NCBI RefSeq assembly: GCF_043641665.1
Contig: NC_092201.1
Location: 2,956,501-3,020,500 of the forward strand
DNA from: Enoplosus armatus
Taxonomy: Eukaryota; Chordata; Actinopteri; Centrarchiformes; Enoplosidae
Direction of reading: 5' to 3'
DNA: 64,000 nt
Position 1 is the first letter of the stretch; each line of letters begins with the position of its first letter. The translations under genes were made by a program, and so were the position numbers. Positions 27,641 to 48,440 of this stretch are shown in pieces. The notes beneath the pieces are model-generated. The model was given only the letters and a program-made list of their open reading frames with translations. It ran no database searches and was not told the origin of the DNA.

Positions 27641-30238
27641 TACGCTCTGTTTAACATTTCATGTGTTTCATCACAACACATGACAAAGTGAAAGTATTAA
27701 ACACGACCTCACTCGCAGGCCGACTGACACGTTCACATTAATGATAAATTGTGTGATGGTTTTTTTCGAATGAAGCTTGTTTTTAAATCAAAATTACAGT
27801 TGAAGAGCAGCTTTATCAGTGCTGTTACATCTTTTTGAGTTTGAATTGTGGGACGGGGGAGAAGAATCATTAAGCCACAGCACACAGGTGGCTCCCCCAG
27901 GTGTGACCACACTCACACAGGTTGGTCTGTCCTTCAAACCAGTGCCACTAATACAAGTCTCTGGATTAGTGTGTGAGAAGAAACACGCCCAAACCCGAGA
28001 GACGAAATGTTTGACAGAAACCATTCGAAATGTAAAGAGAGGTTTTGACACATCCTGTTCAAGCAGGTCTCTACTTCCTGTGGTGTGATGTTGATCATTT
28101 TTAGCGCCGTGGGGAATTGGTATGAGGTGATTTTCTTTTTTCTCTCGTTCACAAAGCCTTCATATCGAAGATGTCATTATGTCATGTGAAAATTATTATA
28201 TTGCAGGAAGTCAGACAACTTTTTTAAGTTTGCATTTCGAAATATAGTTTTGATGAAAAAGGTTTATTTTTAGCTTCTAATGTCACCAAATTCCTCCACG
28301 ATGGTGACCCCAAATTTGACCTGACCTCTGCTGACGGTGACAGCGGCGCTGCCTGGATGAAGATGGACTATTCCTTAGAGCCGATTACGCCCACAAATCT
28401 GTCATCATCCTCACCTGAAAGACGAGAGGCGGGCGCAGGAAGAGAGGGAGACGGACGGAGAGAGACAGACAGAAATAAGTGGTTTGTGACGACGACGACG
28501 ACGATGACGATGATGATGATGATGGAGGAAAGAGGAGATCACAGAGACTTCGCCAGTCTGCATTCATCCTCACCTGAGCCAGTCGCTGCACATCCAGTCA
28601 CCCTTGGCAGACGTCCACAGACAAACACCAGAGGGAAAAAGGTCAGCCAGAGGCCACGAGGTCCCACCACGGAGCAAAGCTCTCCTCAATCCCTCTATAC
28701 ACACACATACACACACTATTCCCGTTCTCATTCCACATGCCCCTTTGACCTCACTATTAAAACACAGGAGCAAATCTCCCGATTGGTCACAGCGGCTCAG
28801 AAACAAATGACGCCAAATACCTGACTTCTGTTTGGCCTTTTTCTGCAGGGAGGCATGAGAGGGCTGCAGCCGCCGGATTTGGCATTCCACTTGTGCAAAT
28901 ATATTCCGATATTGGAAATGTGGTTCCCAACGGTCCACGTTTTTTTTTTTTGGGGGGGGGGCAGGGAGATCTGTTTGAGTTGTGTGTAGAGTTTACAGGC
29001 CACAGGCCACATTTCAACAATAACCACCAGAACAAATAGCGTGTGTTGCATAAGAGAGCGCCGACTTAACGAGACTGATGATGTTCTCAAAGAGGAAGAC
29101 AGAGAAGAAAGGAAATAAAGAAACATGTTTAACTTCATCTAATCTAATATGATGTCTTCATATAACCTATATATGTTATGCATAACACCCTGTTTGTTTT
29201 ACGTGCTTTTTATAGTTTGTTTTACTTTGTTTCCTTTTTGTCTTTGCACGCCGAGGCCTCCATATTGGATTGAATTGTCTATTTTCGTTTAATTTTTCTT
29301 CTGTTGTTTGTTGTGATATTAATATTATTTTAAGATGTCGTATTTATGACAGAATCAAATCAGAATATTGCAGCAAATAACTGAATCGTTTTATTCACAT
29401 TTTTATAGTCTATCACTATATTTTGTGCATTGGTTTTCTTCTGTATTTGTCAGGAACTTGTACTTTGAACTGCACTTTTTTCAGATTATTCAGGGTTTTG
29501 TTTTTTTTTCAAAGTAAAATTGTGTCACATATTAGCCCTGCAGTCTGAACCTAGCTTAAGATTTCCTACATTCTCATTGTAACACCTGTGGTCACTCACT
29601 GCTGGTGTGACTCTGTCAAGTGGGTTTCCCCCCTCTACATGACATACACTCACAATAAGAGCAGTGTATTATCTGTAAAAGCAAAGCTTCTCTGCTGCAC
29701 GTCAAGTATAGACTGCCTTGTGCGATGTGGTCACTTTTTGTTGCGTCTTTCACCAACATTTCTATTCCATTTCCTCGTTTCATTGACACAAAGCGTATAA
29801 GAAGCTCGATGAGCGATCTTAGGTCCGAGGGAAATGCCTGAAATGATGCTGTTTCCTGATGAATCCTCCCTGCTAAACTGAATGATAGATGTTTGATGCG
29901 TGTGTACAGTGCTGCATGTCGGCCGGTGTGTATTTATGTATCAGTAGGATGAGACAAAAGCCCCTTCAGCCCACGGTGCCTGTGTGGCCTGGCCTCTCTG
30001 ACCCTGCCGTTTGATTTGTTCCTCCATTGCCACTGTTTATTTCTGCTCTTCCTGTTTGTGCTCAACTGACCGTAAGATCCGTTCCTGTGAATGCTGGGTA
30101 AGAAAAATATAATGGCGGGGTGTCGCTGGCTGTGGTTGGGTGGAGGGGTGCAATGCGTCAAAGATCACGAGGCGCAGAAGGAGACAGAAAAGACGGCTCT
30201 CGACCACAGTGCTAACATGTCAACAGAGATTAAACTAG
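27641..30238. other. Intergenic between repeats and the gata3 3' end, no gene seen
   Basis: Holds an ACG/ATG triplet tract (28488-28524) that produces a long low-complexity frame at 28357-28824, a T11-G9 block near 28940, and A/T-rich sequence at 29140-29520. Nothing is recognised as a gene. Confidence 0.65.
28488..28524. repeat. GAC/GAT triplet repeat
   Basis: About twelve units changing from ACG to ATG. Confidence 0.95.
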
Positions 30239-30244
30239 TTTATT
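30239..30244 (-). terminator. Candidate distal polyadenylation signal AATAAA
   Basis: TTTATT on the plus strand reads AATAAA on the transcript strand. U/GU-containing sequence follows within 40 nt. It is the best distal candidate for the gata3 mRNA end. Confidence 0.4.
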
Positions 30245-30367
30245 ATTTTCAAAGAGGGAAAAAAATTACGAAACAAAAAAAGCAGTCATATTTTACACTA
30301 GTGATTATTATTAAATTTTTACAACCATTCAGTCTGCATAACATAAAGAAATAATTCTACATCTTTG

Positions 30368-30373
30368 TTTATT
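30368..30373 (-). terminator. Candidate alternative polyadenylation signal AATAAA
   Basis: A second AATAAA on the transcript strand, about 130 nt before the distal one. Either could be used. Confidence 0.3.
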
Positions 30374-30480
30374 TCGTATTTTTGGTACTCTGATTTATAC
30401 ATACAAATAACAAATACAGGAACTTTTTTCACAATGCATATAATCTGTGGGCAGGAAGAAAGTCTTTCAGGTGATCAAAT

Positions 30481-30543
30481 GTGTGTGTGCATGTGTGTGT
30501 GTGTGTGTGTGCATGTATGTGTGTGTGTGTGTGTGTGTGTGTA
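30481..30543. repeat. Interrupted TG repeat in the gata3 3' UTR region
   Basis: TG units with gcatg interruptions; CA units on the transcript strand. Confidence 0.95.
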
Positions 30544-31419
30544 CGTGCGTGCGTCAACACAAACCAATTGCCCGAGACCTATAGCACATCCAAAAAAAAA
30601 GAAAAAAAAAGAAGAGAGATGCCTGCAGCCAGAGCCGCCGACTCTCTGCAAACTTAATGCAACACAATTCACGCAGGCGAAAACCGAGGCCTGCCCCTTC
30701 TCAAAAGTCTCTCCCTCTCGTCTTCTCGCCACCTCCTCCCTTTTTTTTCTTCCCATCTGAGGCGTCCTCTCCTCACTCCTCTGGCGGCAAGTCTCTCCAC
30801 CTGCTGCGACTCGTACCCTTCTCGTCGTTAGCTGCCCAGGGGCAAGTTTCCTTTTTTTTTTCTTACTTAATTAAAAAGTCTTCATTAAATGTACTGTATT
30901 TCATACAATTTGTACAAATATATTCAACGTCTGTCTCTCCTCATCTTCAGCAAGAAGAGGAAGAAGAACAAGGAGGGGAGCGGGGGGCGGGGGGGGGGGG
31001 GGGGTTCCTGTTACACAGGTGCAAGGTGAAGAGAGGCGGGTTTCGGAAATTTAGGGAGAGAGCGTTGTAAAAGTCTTTTAAATGTCTGTTTTCGTGATGT
31101 TCATGTGTGGAAAAATGGCTTTTTGTACACAAATGGAGCTCCTTATCATGTGGATCAGCTGGGAGGACAGCCTCAATGTGGTGGCGGCGGCTTGGAGAGA
31201 AAATGTTCTTTCTCTCCCCGGTTGAGGAAAAAAAAATCTTCCCCCTGGAGGTCAGTGCGCCACAGTCAAGTCAAGTCTGCAAAGCATTCACATCGCAGAG
31301 GTACACTTTGATTTTATAAAAATAAGATACAACTGAGGACAAAGGAGCCTAAAGCCTGTCGTTCTCGCACCGCAGCTTGGTGGGGGGGACAGGGGAGCTT
31401 AGGTCGGGCCGAGGAGCAG

Positions 31420-31425
31420 TTTATT
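31420..31425 (-). terminator. Candidate proximal polyadenylation signal AATAAA
   Basis: AATAAA on the transcript strand about 105 nt after the stop codon. The sequence after it is G/C-rich rather than U/GU-rich, so use is uncertain. If used, it would give a very short 3' UTR. Confidence 0.2.
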
Positions 31426-31527
31426 TGTCTTTAAGGATATGGAAGCAGGTCAGCAGAGGTACCGAGGGACATGGTGGTGGCGAGGCCAAGGGTTCGGGGG
31501 GGTGGGGGGGGTGCAGCACGGGGAGGT

Positions 31528-40712
<9,185 letters not shown>

Positions 40713-40853
40713 TGCTTTTGCTTTTTATTTCTTCAACAAATGTTCATGCACGCCGAAGCAAACCGGTACAAGTCACAAGATGAGAAACAATCTGTCCCAA
40801 ATCCGTTCGGTTTTTTTGTTAAATCCACAGGTTCCGCGCTTGCTTCCGATCAC
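40713..40853 (-). other. gata3: gata3 5' untranslated part of exon 2, with acceptor
   Basis: On the minus strand the sequence ttcttctctgtctccag ends at 40854 and is the only strong 3' splice site just upstream of the ATG. It would give 141 nt of leader before the start codon. Mammalian GATA3 likewise has a non-coding exon 1 and an exon 2 that carries leader plus ATG. The exact acceptor needs a cDNA. Confidence 0.6.
40733..40747 (-). promoter_or_regulatory. short upstream ORF in the gata3 leader
   Basis: An ATG at 40747 opens a four-codon frame (Met-Asn-Ile-Cys, then TGA) that ends 20 nt before the main ATG. It is the only upstream ATG in the inferred exon 2 leader. A terminating upstream ORF this close to the start can lower initiation. 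The effect here is inferred only. Confidence 0.4.
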
Positions 40854-41223
40854 CTGGAGACAGAGAAGAATTTAGAGTCTTATTTTCTCGAATGTGTTCA
40901 CATGCAGCACGACTACAACAGGCAGGAGGCTCGCGCTTATAAGTGAATTTACCCGATTGGAGAAAAAAAAAAAGAAAGAAGGATATTTAAACACGAAACA
41001 TACCCCACATTACAAATGCAACAAAGGTGTTGACATATAAATACGTCCAAAATGGAATCCAGTCCCACGCTGAGTTCCTGAACTTCTTCCTCTCAGTAAA
41101 AAAAAAGAAATGTGCGTGTTTCGGCCCCAGCTCAACAAGTAGTGCGGGTTCGTACGAGCGCACGGCTTGTTTGCAGCGGGTGGCTTCACTGCACACTGAC
41201 CAGCACCAGCAAGTTAAACTCAC

Positions 41224-41520
41224 TGATCAAATCTGTGTTTGTGCGCAGTTGTAGCCCTCTCCATTAACTCCGCTCCTCTCTCTCTCTCCCTCTCGTCTGT
41301 GTGGCTCTTGCTCGCTCACCCTTGCACTACCTCTCTCTCTCTCGGTCTCTCTCTCTCTCTCTCAGCTCCCTTTTTTTTCTTTTTTTTTTACAGTGAAGGC
41401 ATTCTTTCAGGATGGCGCCAGGCAGCTCAATGCTTGCAGACAGCTGTGGCGCGACGCAACTTAAGGAGGGTCTGTCAGTGTCATCAGTTAAGGGGAGGGG
41501 CCTGCCCTAATTGAATATAA
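41224..41520 (-). promoter_or_regulatory. gata3: probable gata3 non-coding exon 1 and core promoter
   Basis: Two good minus-strand donors lie here, TCA followed by gtgagt (exon end 41224) and CAAGG followed by gtgagc (exon end 41320). Either would pair with the acceptor at 40854 across an intron of about 370 or 466 bp. Purine/pyrimidine repeats at 41278-41362 and an A/T tract near 41370-41391 would lie in or just before exon 1. A weak TATA-like motif (ttatattc on the minus strand) sits at about 41515-41522. The start site cannot be fixed from sequence alone. Confidence 0.4.
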
Positions 41521-41859
41521 CGTGGGCCAGGAGAGATGCAGAAGTGCTGCAAGATTTCTTTCAATGACCTTGCCAAAAAATATATATTATTAAAGTAGGG
41601 ATGTTTCTTTTTTTAGTGGGCCCACTAAAACTTAACATCCCAGTTATGCATGGAAACATAGTGGGGGTGCAAAAGTGATGCTGCAGCAAGTTAATGTGGA
41701 ATTTTAAACGTTAACATGTGCGTAAGTATAAACAGGATATTAAAAGAAAAACAAATAAACATTTTAAAAAAGGAATTTAAACAACAACCCCGATTAAAAG
41801 CTTCTGAGCCAATGGATTAACATAAAAGTAGTAAATAACACAGAATTATTTTGGTCTCA

Positions 41860-41891
<32 letters not shown>

Positions 41892-42601
41892 CTGAAGTCT
41901 GCTGCAGTTCGTCTGCTGCAGCCGCGGAAAGAGGAGAAAGAGGCTGCAGCAGAGCCTGTTGCTCCGGGCCGGCGGCAGGTTGCGGGACTTGTATACGCTC
42001 TTAAAATTGTGACAGTGCGTCCTCTCGCGGTGACAGCCACATTATTCTAATGACAGATCCGAATTGAGCCGATCTCCTCACCGTGAAGCCGGACAAGGAC
42101 GCCCGGGAGACTCTGAGCCTCATACAGCCTCAAAAAAATCAAATAATAAATAAATAAATATCCTAATGAAGGCTGTTGTTGTCCGTCAGTTAACCCCCCC
42201 AGCAGCTGAGCAACAACCTGCCCACTGCAGCATCTCAAGCAGACAAGCAGCAAACGGGCTCACGTCATTATTTATTCAAAACAGTGCATTAAATGTAACA
42301 CGATAGCGCGCGCAGGGAGTGATTTACCCCACGCGCTCTTCATCTTCATTCCAAGTTGAACAAATCAGCGGCCGTCATTCTCCAGGGCAGCCTGTCCCCC
42401 CCCCCAATCAGAGAGGAACTCACCCGGTGTGTTCACTGTCATGCGGGCATGATGCCGTGCGTCTGCAGCGTTATTCACCTCATTGCGCGGGAGGAAAAGG
42501 TGGGTGGGGGGGGGGGGGTGCTCCTTGGGGAAGTATTTCATGTCTAAAGCCCAGTTTGGCTTCTCCATATACTTTCAGATGGGCAGTGTGTAATAGTAGA
42601 G

Positions 42602-42635
<34 letters not shown>

Positions 42636-42664
42636 TGGGGGCAGCCTCGGCGACGCCACTGGAT

Positions 42665-42674
42665 GTGACGTCAC
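42665..42674. promoter_or_regulatory. CRE palindrome GTGACGTCAC
   Basis: Perfect ten-base palindrome containing TGACGTCA, the full CREB/ATF site, about 1.15-1.45 kb upstream of the inferred gata3 exon 1. A match this exact is unlikely but possible by chance. Confidence 0.5.
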
Positions 42675-43022
42675 CGAGTCAGGAAATGAACCCTCTGGCA
42701 GCGTGCAGTGGGGAGGCAGCGGGAGCGCGCACGCCCTTGCACCACGTAGGTATGAGCGTATTATTCCCGTGACAGCGTGACAGCAGGTACCGACGGATCC
42801 ATCGGCTGCACGGGAACGTGCCTGCAGGGGACTCTCGGTAATCAATAATCAGTTAGATGACGGCTGTGTTTTTATAAGGCCACGCGCGTCAGGTGATGGC
42901 TCCATTAACTCCCAGTTTATTTCCTCCTCTTTCATACCGAGGCGCGTGGGAGCGACACACTGAGAGAGACTTGGCAAAGCGTGGTATTTTTCCTCTCCAG
43001 GATAGCCCTACCTGGAGAGAGA

Positions 43023-43049
43023 GGGGGGGGGGGGGGGGGGGGGGGGGGG
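43023..43049. repeat. G27 homopolymer
   Basis: Uninterrupted run of 27 G; exact length could be affected by sequencing. Confidence 0.9.
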
Positions 43050-43705
43050 CGTATCTCACTCAGGCAAACCTGAGACTGAACTTGGATGCAAACTGCTGTA
43101 GCTGCCATTGTCAAGCTGTCAGCGGACTCGTGTAATTATCCTCTTGAAAAGTATCGCGCAGCCATTATCCACAAAGTCCCCGTTATAGGTGCTCAGAGGC
43201 AACACATGACGGTAAATGTAGCCTAAAATCCCGATTATGTTTTTTTGTTTCTTGACTGGATGTATCGAAGCTTAGAGAATGGGACATGGAAGCCGTCCCA
43301 TGACTTGATTCCCAAGCCTCGGTGTCAATAACGCCGGAGCTTATTCAGCACGGAATAAGACTGGCTCTCTTAAAAAGTTGTCATTTATAATCCCAATCTG
43401 TCGCCGCGGCGGGAGGAAATAGTTCCTTCAGCTCTGCTTCTCTCTCGCTGTGTGTGAGGGAGAGTCTGTTTCTGCAGTTAATGGCCTACAAATAGCAGCG
43501 CTGCTGTGCGTAAAGGTTGATTCATAAAAGTGGGCGAGGGGCCAGTCTGGCTTCTGATGGCGGAGATAATTTCTGAGTGATTATGTCAACCAGCTCTGAT
43601 TAAAATCAAGACATGGCACAGTCTCTTTTTCTACATTGCGGCTGAGAATTTAAGACACGAACGGATTATTCACACTGCCAGTGAGGGGGATGAAATGTTT
43701 TAGAT

Positions 43706-43748
<43 letters not shown>

Positions 43749-44200
43749 TGCCCCCCAACTTCCTGTGTATGGCCTCATCAACAATTATGATCCTTGTTGT
43801 TCCTCATAAATAATGATTTCTTTCCGTCAGCTGAATAATCAAAGGTCAGGGAGATAAAATCACACAAAAATAATAATAATACATTGTAATAGTAATATAA
43901 CCACTAGCCCTACTGCTAATCATAATATTAATCATAATAATAATAACAGCCTAATCATCATGCTCATCTTTGTTGTATTTTCACATATTTAAAATAGCAG
44001 ATTAAGAGCAGATACGAGACAATTTTATATATTATTATTATTAATAAAAACCTGTGTGTGTGTGTGTGTGTGTGTTTACTTTCATTAATTAGTTCCATGA
44101 AAAGCTTTGATATCTGGGTCCATAACGCGTCATATTTTGCTCACACTTTCATTCATCTCGACATAAACTGTCCAAAATAGTCGCCACCAATATTAACCTG

Positions 44201-44234
<34 letters not shown>

Positions 44235-44291
44235 AACAAAATTAAAACATTAAAAAAAAAATGAATAAATAAAAAAAGCACACTACAGGAG

Positions 44292-44335
<44 letters not shown>
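44201..44335. repeat. TCA and CA repeats
   Basis: (TCA)11 at 44201-44234 and (CA)20 at 44295-44335. Confidence 0.97.
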
Positions 44336-44337
<2 letters not shown>

Positions 44338-45289
44338 CACACGTTATATTATATGTGAATAATAACTAATAAAAAGGAGCGTGGAGCCGCTCTGGTGCTT
44401 CGTGTCTTGTTCCCAGTTGAGGATTAAAAATGCGACCGTCCTCGTGATTTATTTTACTGGTTAAATGTCCATTTACAGACTTTGAAAGCGGTCGAGCACC
44501 GCAGGTTGCCTTCACGGTACAGTCCTCCACTCTGTGAGTCATCTGTCACCTTTCTTGTCTTTTCAAGAAAAGGAGCTGCTGTTCTGTCGGCATGTGAACC
44601 AACTCGGCTTCTTAGAACAAAAACGAGGGCGTCAAATTCTGCTTGTCTGGCGCGTGAAACTCGAAAACAGAAGTGGATTTCTCAGAATGATTTAAATTGA
44701 GAACACAAGCTGATAAATCACCTTTTTCTTCGAGGGTAGAAAAAGCAGCACTTCGTATTTTGTGTCATTCTTCCCAACATAAAAAAAAAAAGAGAGAAGA
44801 AAACACAACGGTCTGCCAAGTGACTGACTTGTGATGTTTATCTGCGTCTCTATCGCTTCTCGCCAGACTCACTGATGTAATCTCTCATTTAACGCGCGGG
44901 GCCTTTTCACCTCCCAGCCTGTGCATCTCCAGCAGAAAGTCATTCATATTTCTGGCTAATTTACTAATCCGCGACACCAAGATATTAACAATATAATTTG
45001 TCTGAATTTAAAATTTGAGCTCGGAATCTAAAAGTCTGACAAGTCCCGTTATGACGTGCGAGGCCAAATCTCGATTCAGATGAAACCGCAGGACCTGCTG
45101 CCCCTCTTTGTCACGCTCAAGGCCGGTGGTGGATTTATTTTTACCCCGATTTAAAGGATTTTATATTTTAATAGCATCACAACATTTAGTCTAAATCAAG
45201 TGACCAGTCTGGATATTTTTGTAAAAAGGACAAAACCCAGTAAAAAAAGAACCGCTGGGATCAATACGGGTCTCTCTCGCGCTCTGCTC

Positions 45290-45720
45290 TCTGCAGGCAA
45301 ATAACCGTTGGAGCTCTTGGCCCGTGACAGTGCGCGTGTGATGCCCTTACTCTGGCATCCTGTTCATTGTAACAGCGGCTCTGTCTCTCCGCCGTATCAA
45401 GACATATCGACCAGAGACGAGATGGAGGAAACTAATAAGGAGGGGAAACGCAGCCTCAGCGAGCCCAACTCCCTTTTTTATGACCCGCCGGCGAAGTAAT
45501 CAGATCGATTTCACGGCTCGTATGGGATTCTGCCCGCCGCCAACCTGAGCGGTAGGTAATAGGTCGTTAAAGCCCCTCATCTGCGCTATTTTGGGAGGGG
45601 GCCGGTTTGGAGATAGGTGGCTAAATATTTAAAGCAATGCAGCCGGCTGTCGTTCAGCCGTTTAACGTATCAATCCCGGGTCGAGCCTGACACACGTGAG
45701 AACGTGAGCGGAAAAAGGGA
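45290..45720. promoter_or_regulatory. CpG-rich block, candidate upstream regulatory element or promoter
   Basis: Dense CpG and unique sequence about 4 kb upstream of the inferred gata3 start, with GATTA/TAAT words and an AATATTTAAAG stretch. The 63-codon plus-strand frame at 45308-45499 matches nothing I know and is probably chance. Vertebrate GATA3 loci have CpG-rich flanks and an alternative upstream exon, so this could be related; not proven. Confidence 0.3.
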
Positions 45721-47600
45721 CGAGCACCGCTGATTATTACCGACGCAAACGTCGCTTGTGTTAAAAGAAATGAGGTTTGGGTCAACAGCAAACACAGCGG
45801 CTCACAGCGGCGTTAAAGGCAACAATGGCGGTCGTTATGGATGTTGTAGCCAGCATTATCAACACTACAGCCCCCCCTTTTTTCTTTTTTCTTTTTTTTT
45901 TCAGCAAGTGCACGCAGCCGATGTGGAGAGAAACGAAGGTGTAGCCGGCTGCTTCCTCTCTGGCTTCAATGAATCCCGCCCTACAGCTTTATTTGTTTTT
46001 GTTTTCGTTTTTCTTCGTTTATTTTCATTGAAGCTGACGCGCAAAACGCGCTGACAAAAGTTTCCCCATCATTCACAGGCGAGCAACATCAAGTGAGCTC
46101 TCACATACAAAGGCGCCGAGGGGAGAGGCAGCCCATTGGACGGCATTTAGGATGCACCGGCTTCAGAGCAAATCTAAATATTTACTGACCTGTGCTGGAC
46201 GCCGGACGGACGGAGGCTTTTTTTTCCGCAGATGTGAAGAAAGAGTGACATAGAGATGGAAGCGCCGACGGCATTTAGAGAGAGAGAGAGAGAGAAAGAA
46301 GAGTGAGAGCCGTGGACGGGGAAGGGAGGAAAAAAAAAAACACACTCTCTCTCTCACAGTGGTGGTGGTGGTGGTGGTGGTGGTGGTGCGCGCGCCCTCG
46401 GTCCCGGAGTCACATCATCATATAACACACACCGCGAGGAGAAACACGCGCGCACATAGGCTACCGGGCAGGCTGCACTCGCATATGGGCCAACCAAAGG
46501 CGGCCTCTTTACCGTATTACTGTACTGTGCACGCCAGCTCTTCCGGGTCTGAAAGCATCACAAGTTAGAGCAACAGAAACCCAATTAAAAGCAATAGAAA
46601 CCAGTGGGAATACAACAGAAGGCAGCCATTTATTTTAGATTGTTGTTTTAACATCATATGCTCTCCTTTCATTATCCCAGGCAGTATTTTTCTTTCTTTA
46701 TGTTTTATTTTTGTGATAATAAAACATGCCAGGTGACGCCCACAGCTATAGGCCACATATAGATGCCTCCCTCTATAATCAGATGTTGATGGCCAGTAAA
46801 TGTTGGACATAAAATGCTTGTTTTTTTTTCGTCGTTACATATAAGAAAATCAGTTTTAATGGTTCAAATATGGGGCTCTTTATGCGTGATGAATGTGGTA
46901 GATGTTGTGCTTGCAGAATGCAGAATTCAGCATGTTGTGTGTAAGTGTATTATCTATATAGCCACCTTTATAAGAGTGGTGCCTGTACAGTTTGTGCTCT
47001 GCAGATATTCCAGTGCAGAACACAAGAGCTCTCCGTGACACGAAATGTTGCACCTCCTTTTGTGCTGGAAGAGGAGCCTTTTCTCTCTCCGCTGCCACAA
47101 AGGACAGATGAAGCCATGAAGCTGGTGACTAATCAACAACCAAAGATCCGCGCCAAACTCCACAGCAATTAGAGCTACATTTGAACAATGCGTGAGCAAA
47201 CAAATCTGAAATATTTCCCGTATCAATATGGTAATGTGATCGGAGCATGCATTGTGGTCTGCTGGTTTGAGCGGTTTGTTTCCACATACATCCACCACTA
47301 ACCCGGAGCACACAGAGGCCTGCTAGCCTGCTTATTGACACCATGGTTCATTGAAAGGAGCACCAAGCAAATCCGATCCTTCTCTCTGTGAAATGCACTG
47401 AGGAGGAGAGAGGAGAGGGAGGATGCTGCAGGCTTGCTATCTCTCATGTTGCGCCTTGACTCTTCGAAGGAGAATGTAAACTGATCACACCCAAATCTAT
47501 CTTTGGGGAAGAAATTCAATTAAGGTAATAAATTAAAGATAATTGGCGCAAACCTCGTTGTATAAACTTACGAATGCGGCTGCAGCCAAATGTGTCTTTT
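45721..47600. other. gata3 5' flank, no gene seen
   Basis: Holds a GA tract (46277-46295), a GGT repeat (46359-46388) and C/T-rich sequence near 45870-45902. No convincing exon. Confidence 0.65.
46359..46388. repeat. (GGT)10 repeat
   Basis: Pure triplet tract. Confidence 0.97.
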
Positions 47601-47619
47601 TAAACCAATGAATAATTCA

Positions 47620-47960
47620 GTGTCTCCATGCAGGGTAAGCGGAGCTTTTCATTTATGGAATTAGTATTTCAATATCTAAATGGAATTACAAAATAACACA
47701 TCCACATAGTAATGATTTATTAATCTGCTCTTGACGTAAATAAAGTGCTTATTTTTGGAATTATTAGCTCTTCGATTTCAATGTAAAGGTGAAGTTAATA
47801 TGCGTCTGTGATAAATCAGATGTGATAAGCTAATCAAAAACAACGGCTAAACCAGCGTTTATGCCGCAGATAATTAAAGCATATTATAGGTGCAATAAAA
47901 AGATTAATTATGAGGGAAAATAACGGGAATCAATTTGGTTCTTGTTCAGTCGGGGATACA
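47620..47960. promoter_or_regulatory. Candidate conserved non-coding element, homeodomain-site rich
   Basis: A/T-rich but non-repetitive, with many TAAT/ATTA words, TTATTAGC, GATAAGC and AATCAATTTG. No ORF or transposon features. This is the texture of deeply conserved vertebrate enhancers; unverified. Confidence 0.35.
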
Positions 47961-48034
47961 ATTAAATAAGGGGGGAAATAAATGTTAATTTTGAAAAGGG
48001 AGCGGATATAAAATGACATGCAGTTTTTTTAGAA

Positions 48035-48059
48035 GGGGGGGGGGGGGGGGGGGGGGGGG
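48035..48059. repeat. G25 homopolymer
   Basis: Uninterrupted G run. Confidence 0.9.
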
Positions 48060-48099
48060 CAGGTTTTCAATCCTTAATTAATTGTAAATGGAGACTGTA

Positions 48100-48440
48100 A
48101 ATGGCCCGGATGCCGTTTAGGGTTTACCTTACGTTACTAGGCCACACTGGATCACGTTAGGGGTACGGTCTCCGCGTTGCACTCCCCCGAAACCGGGCTA
48201 TACCGGGGGCGCGAGCGCGATGCCCAAGTCCAAAGTCACGCTCCTCTTCTTCCGCGTGCGCCCGCCGCCGCCGTGAAATCTCGTGATTAATGTAGAATTT
48301 GACTCGAGCTCCCGCGTGACAGCACAAGGCTGACAACAGCTAAGCACAAACCCTCCGGTACACCGGGCCGCAATAACAAGCCGAGCCTGCGCACACTGGC
48401 CTTTCTATCCCCATCAATTCAATCACAGCCAGCTGATATT
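48100..48440. promoter_or_regulatory. CpG-rich island-like block
   Basis: High CpG density with gggcgcgagcgcg and cgcccgccgccgccg words, no ORF, about 6.6-7.2 kb upstream of the inferred gata3 exon 1. A candidate alternative promoter or upstream first exon. Confidence 0.3.

Larger units (their letters stand above)
30239..31527 (-). other. gata3: gata3 3' untranslated region (inferred)
   Basis: Runs from the stop codon to the most distal nearby AATAAA on the minus strand, about 1.29 kb, similar in size to mammalian GATA3 3' UTRs. On the transcript strand it contains a pyrimidine/C-rich block (complement of 30951-31004, with a 16-base C run), an A/U-rich segment near 30860-30930 and an interrupted CA repeat (complement of 30481-30543). 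No competing gene is seen. Confidence 0.5.
41521..45289. other. gata3 5' flank, no gene seen
   Basis: Holds a TTA repeat (41861-41891), TG repeats (42604-42634, 43709-43744, 44053-44075), a G27 run (43023-43049), a TCA repeat (44201-44234), a CA repeat (44295-44335) and a CRE palindrome (42665-42674). The segment 43490-43680 looks unique and enhancer-like. No coding exon is found. Confidence 0.7.

Noticed and set aside
28357..28824. 155-codon plus-strand frame
   Set aside because: Low complexity, built on a GAC/GAT triplet tract; no family resemblance and no splice context.
45308..45499. 63-codon frame in the CpG-rich block
   Set aside because: Short, unrecognised, and G/C-rich sequence favours open frames.
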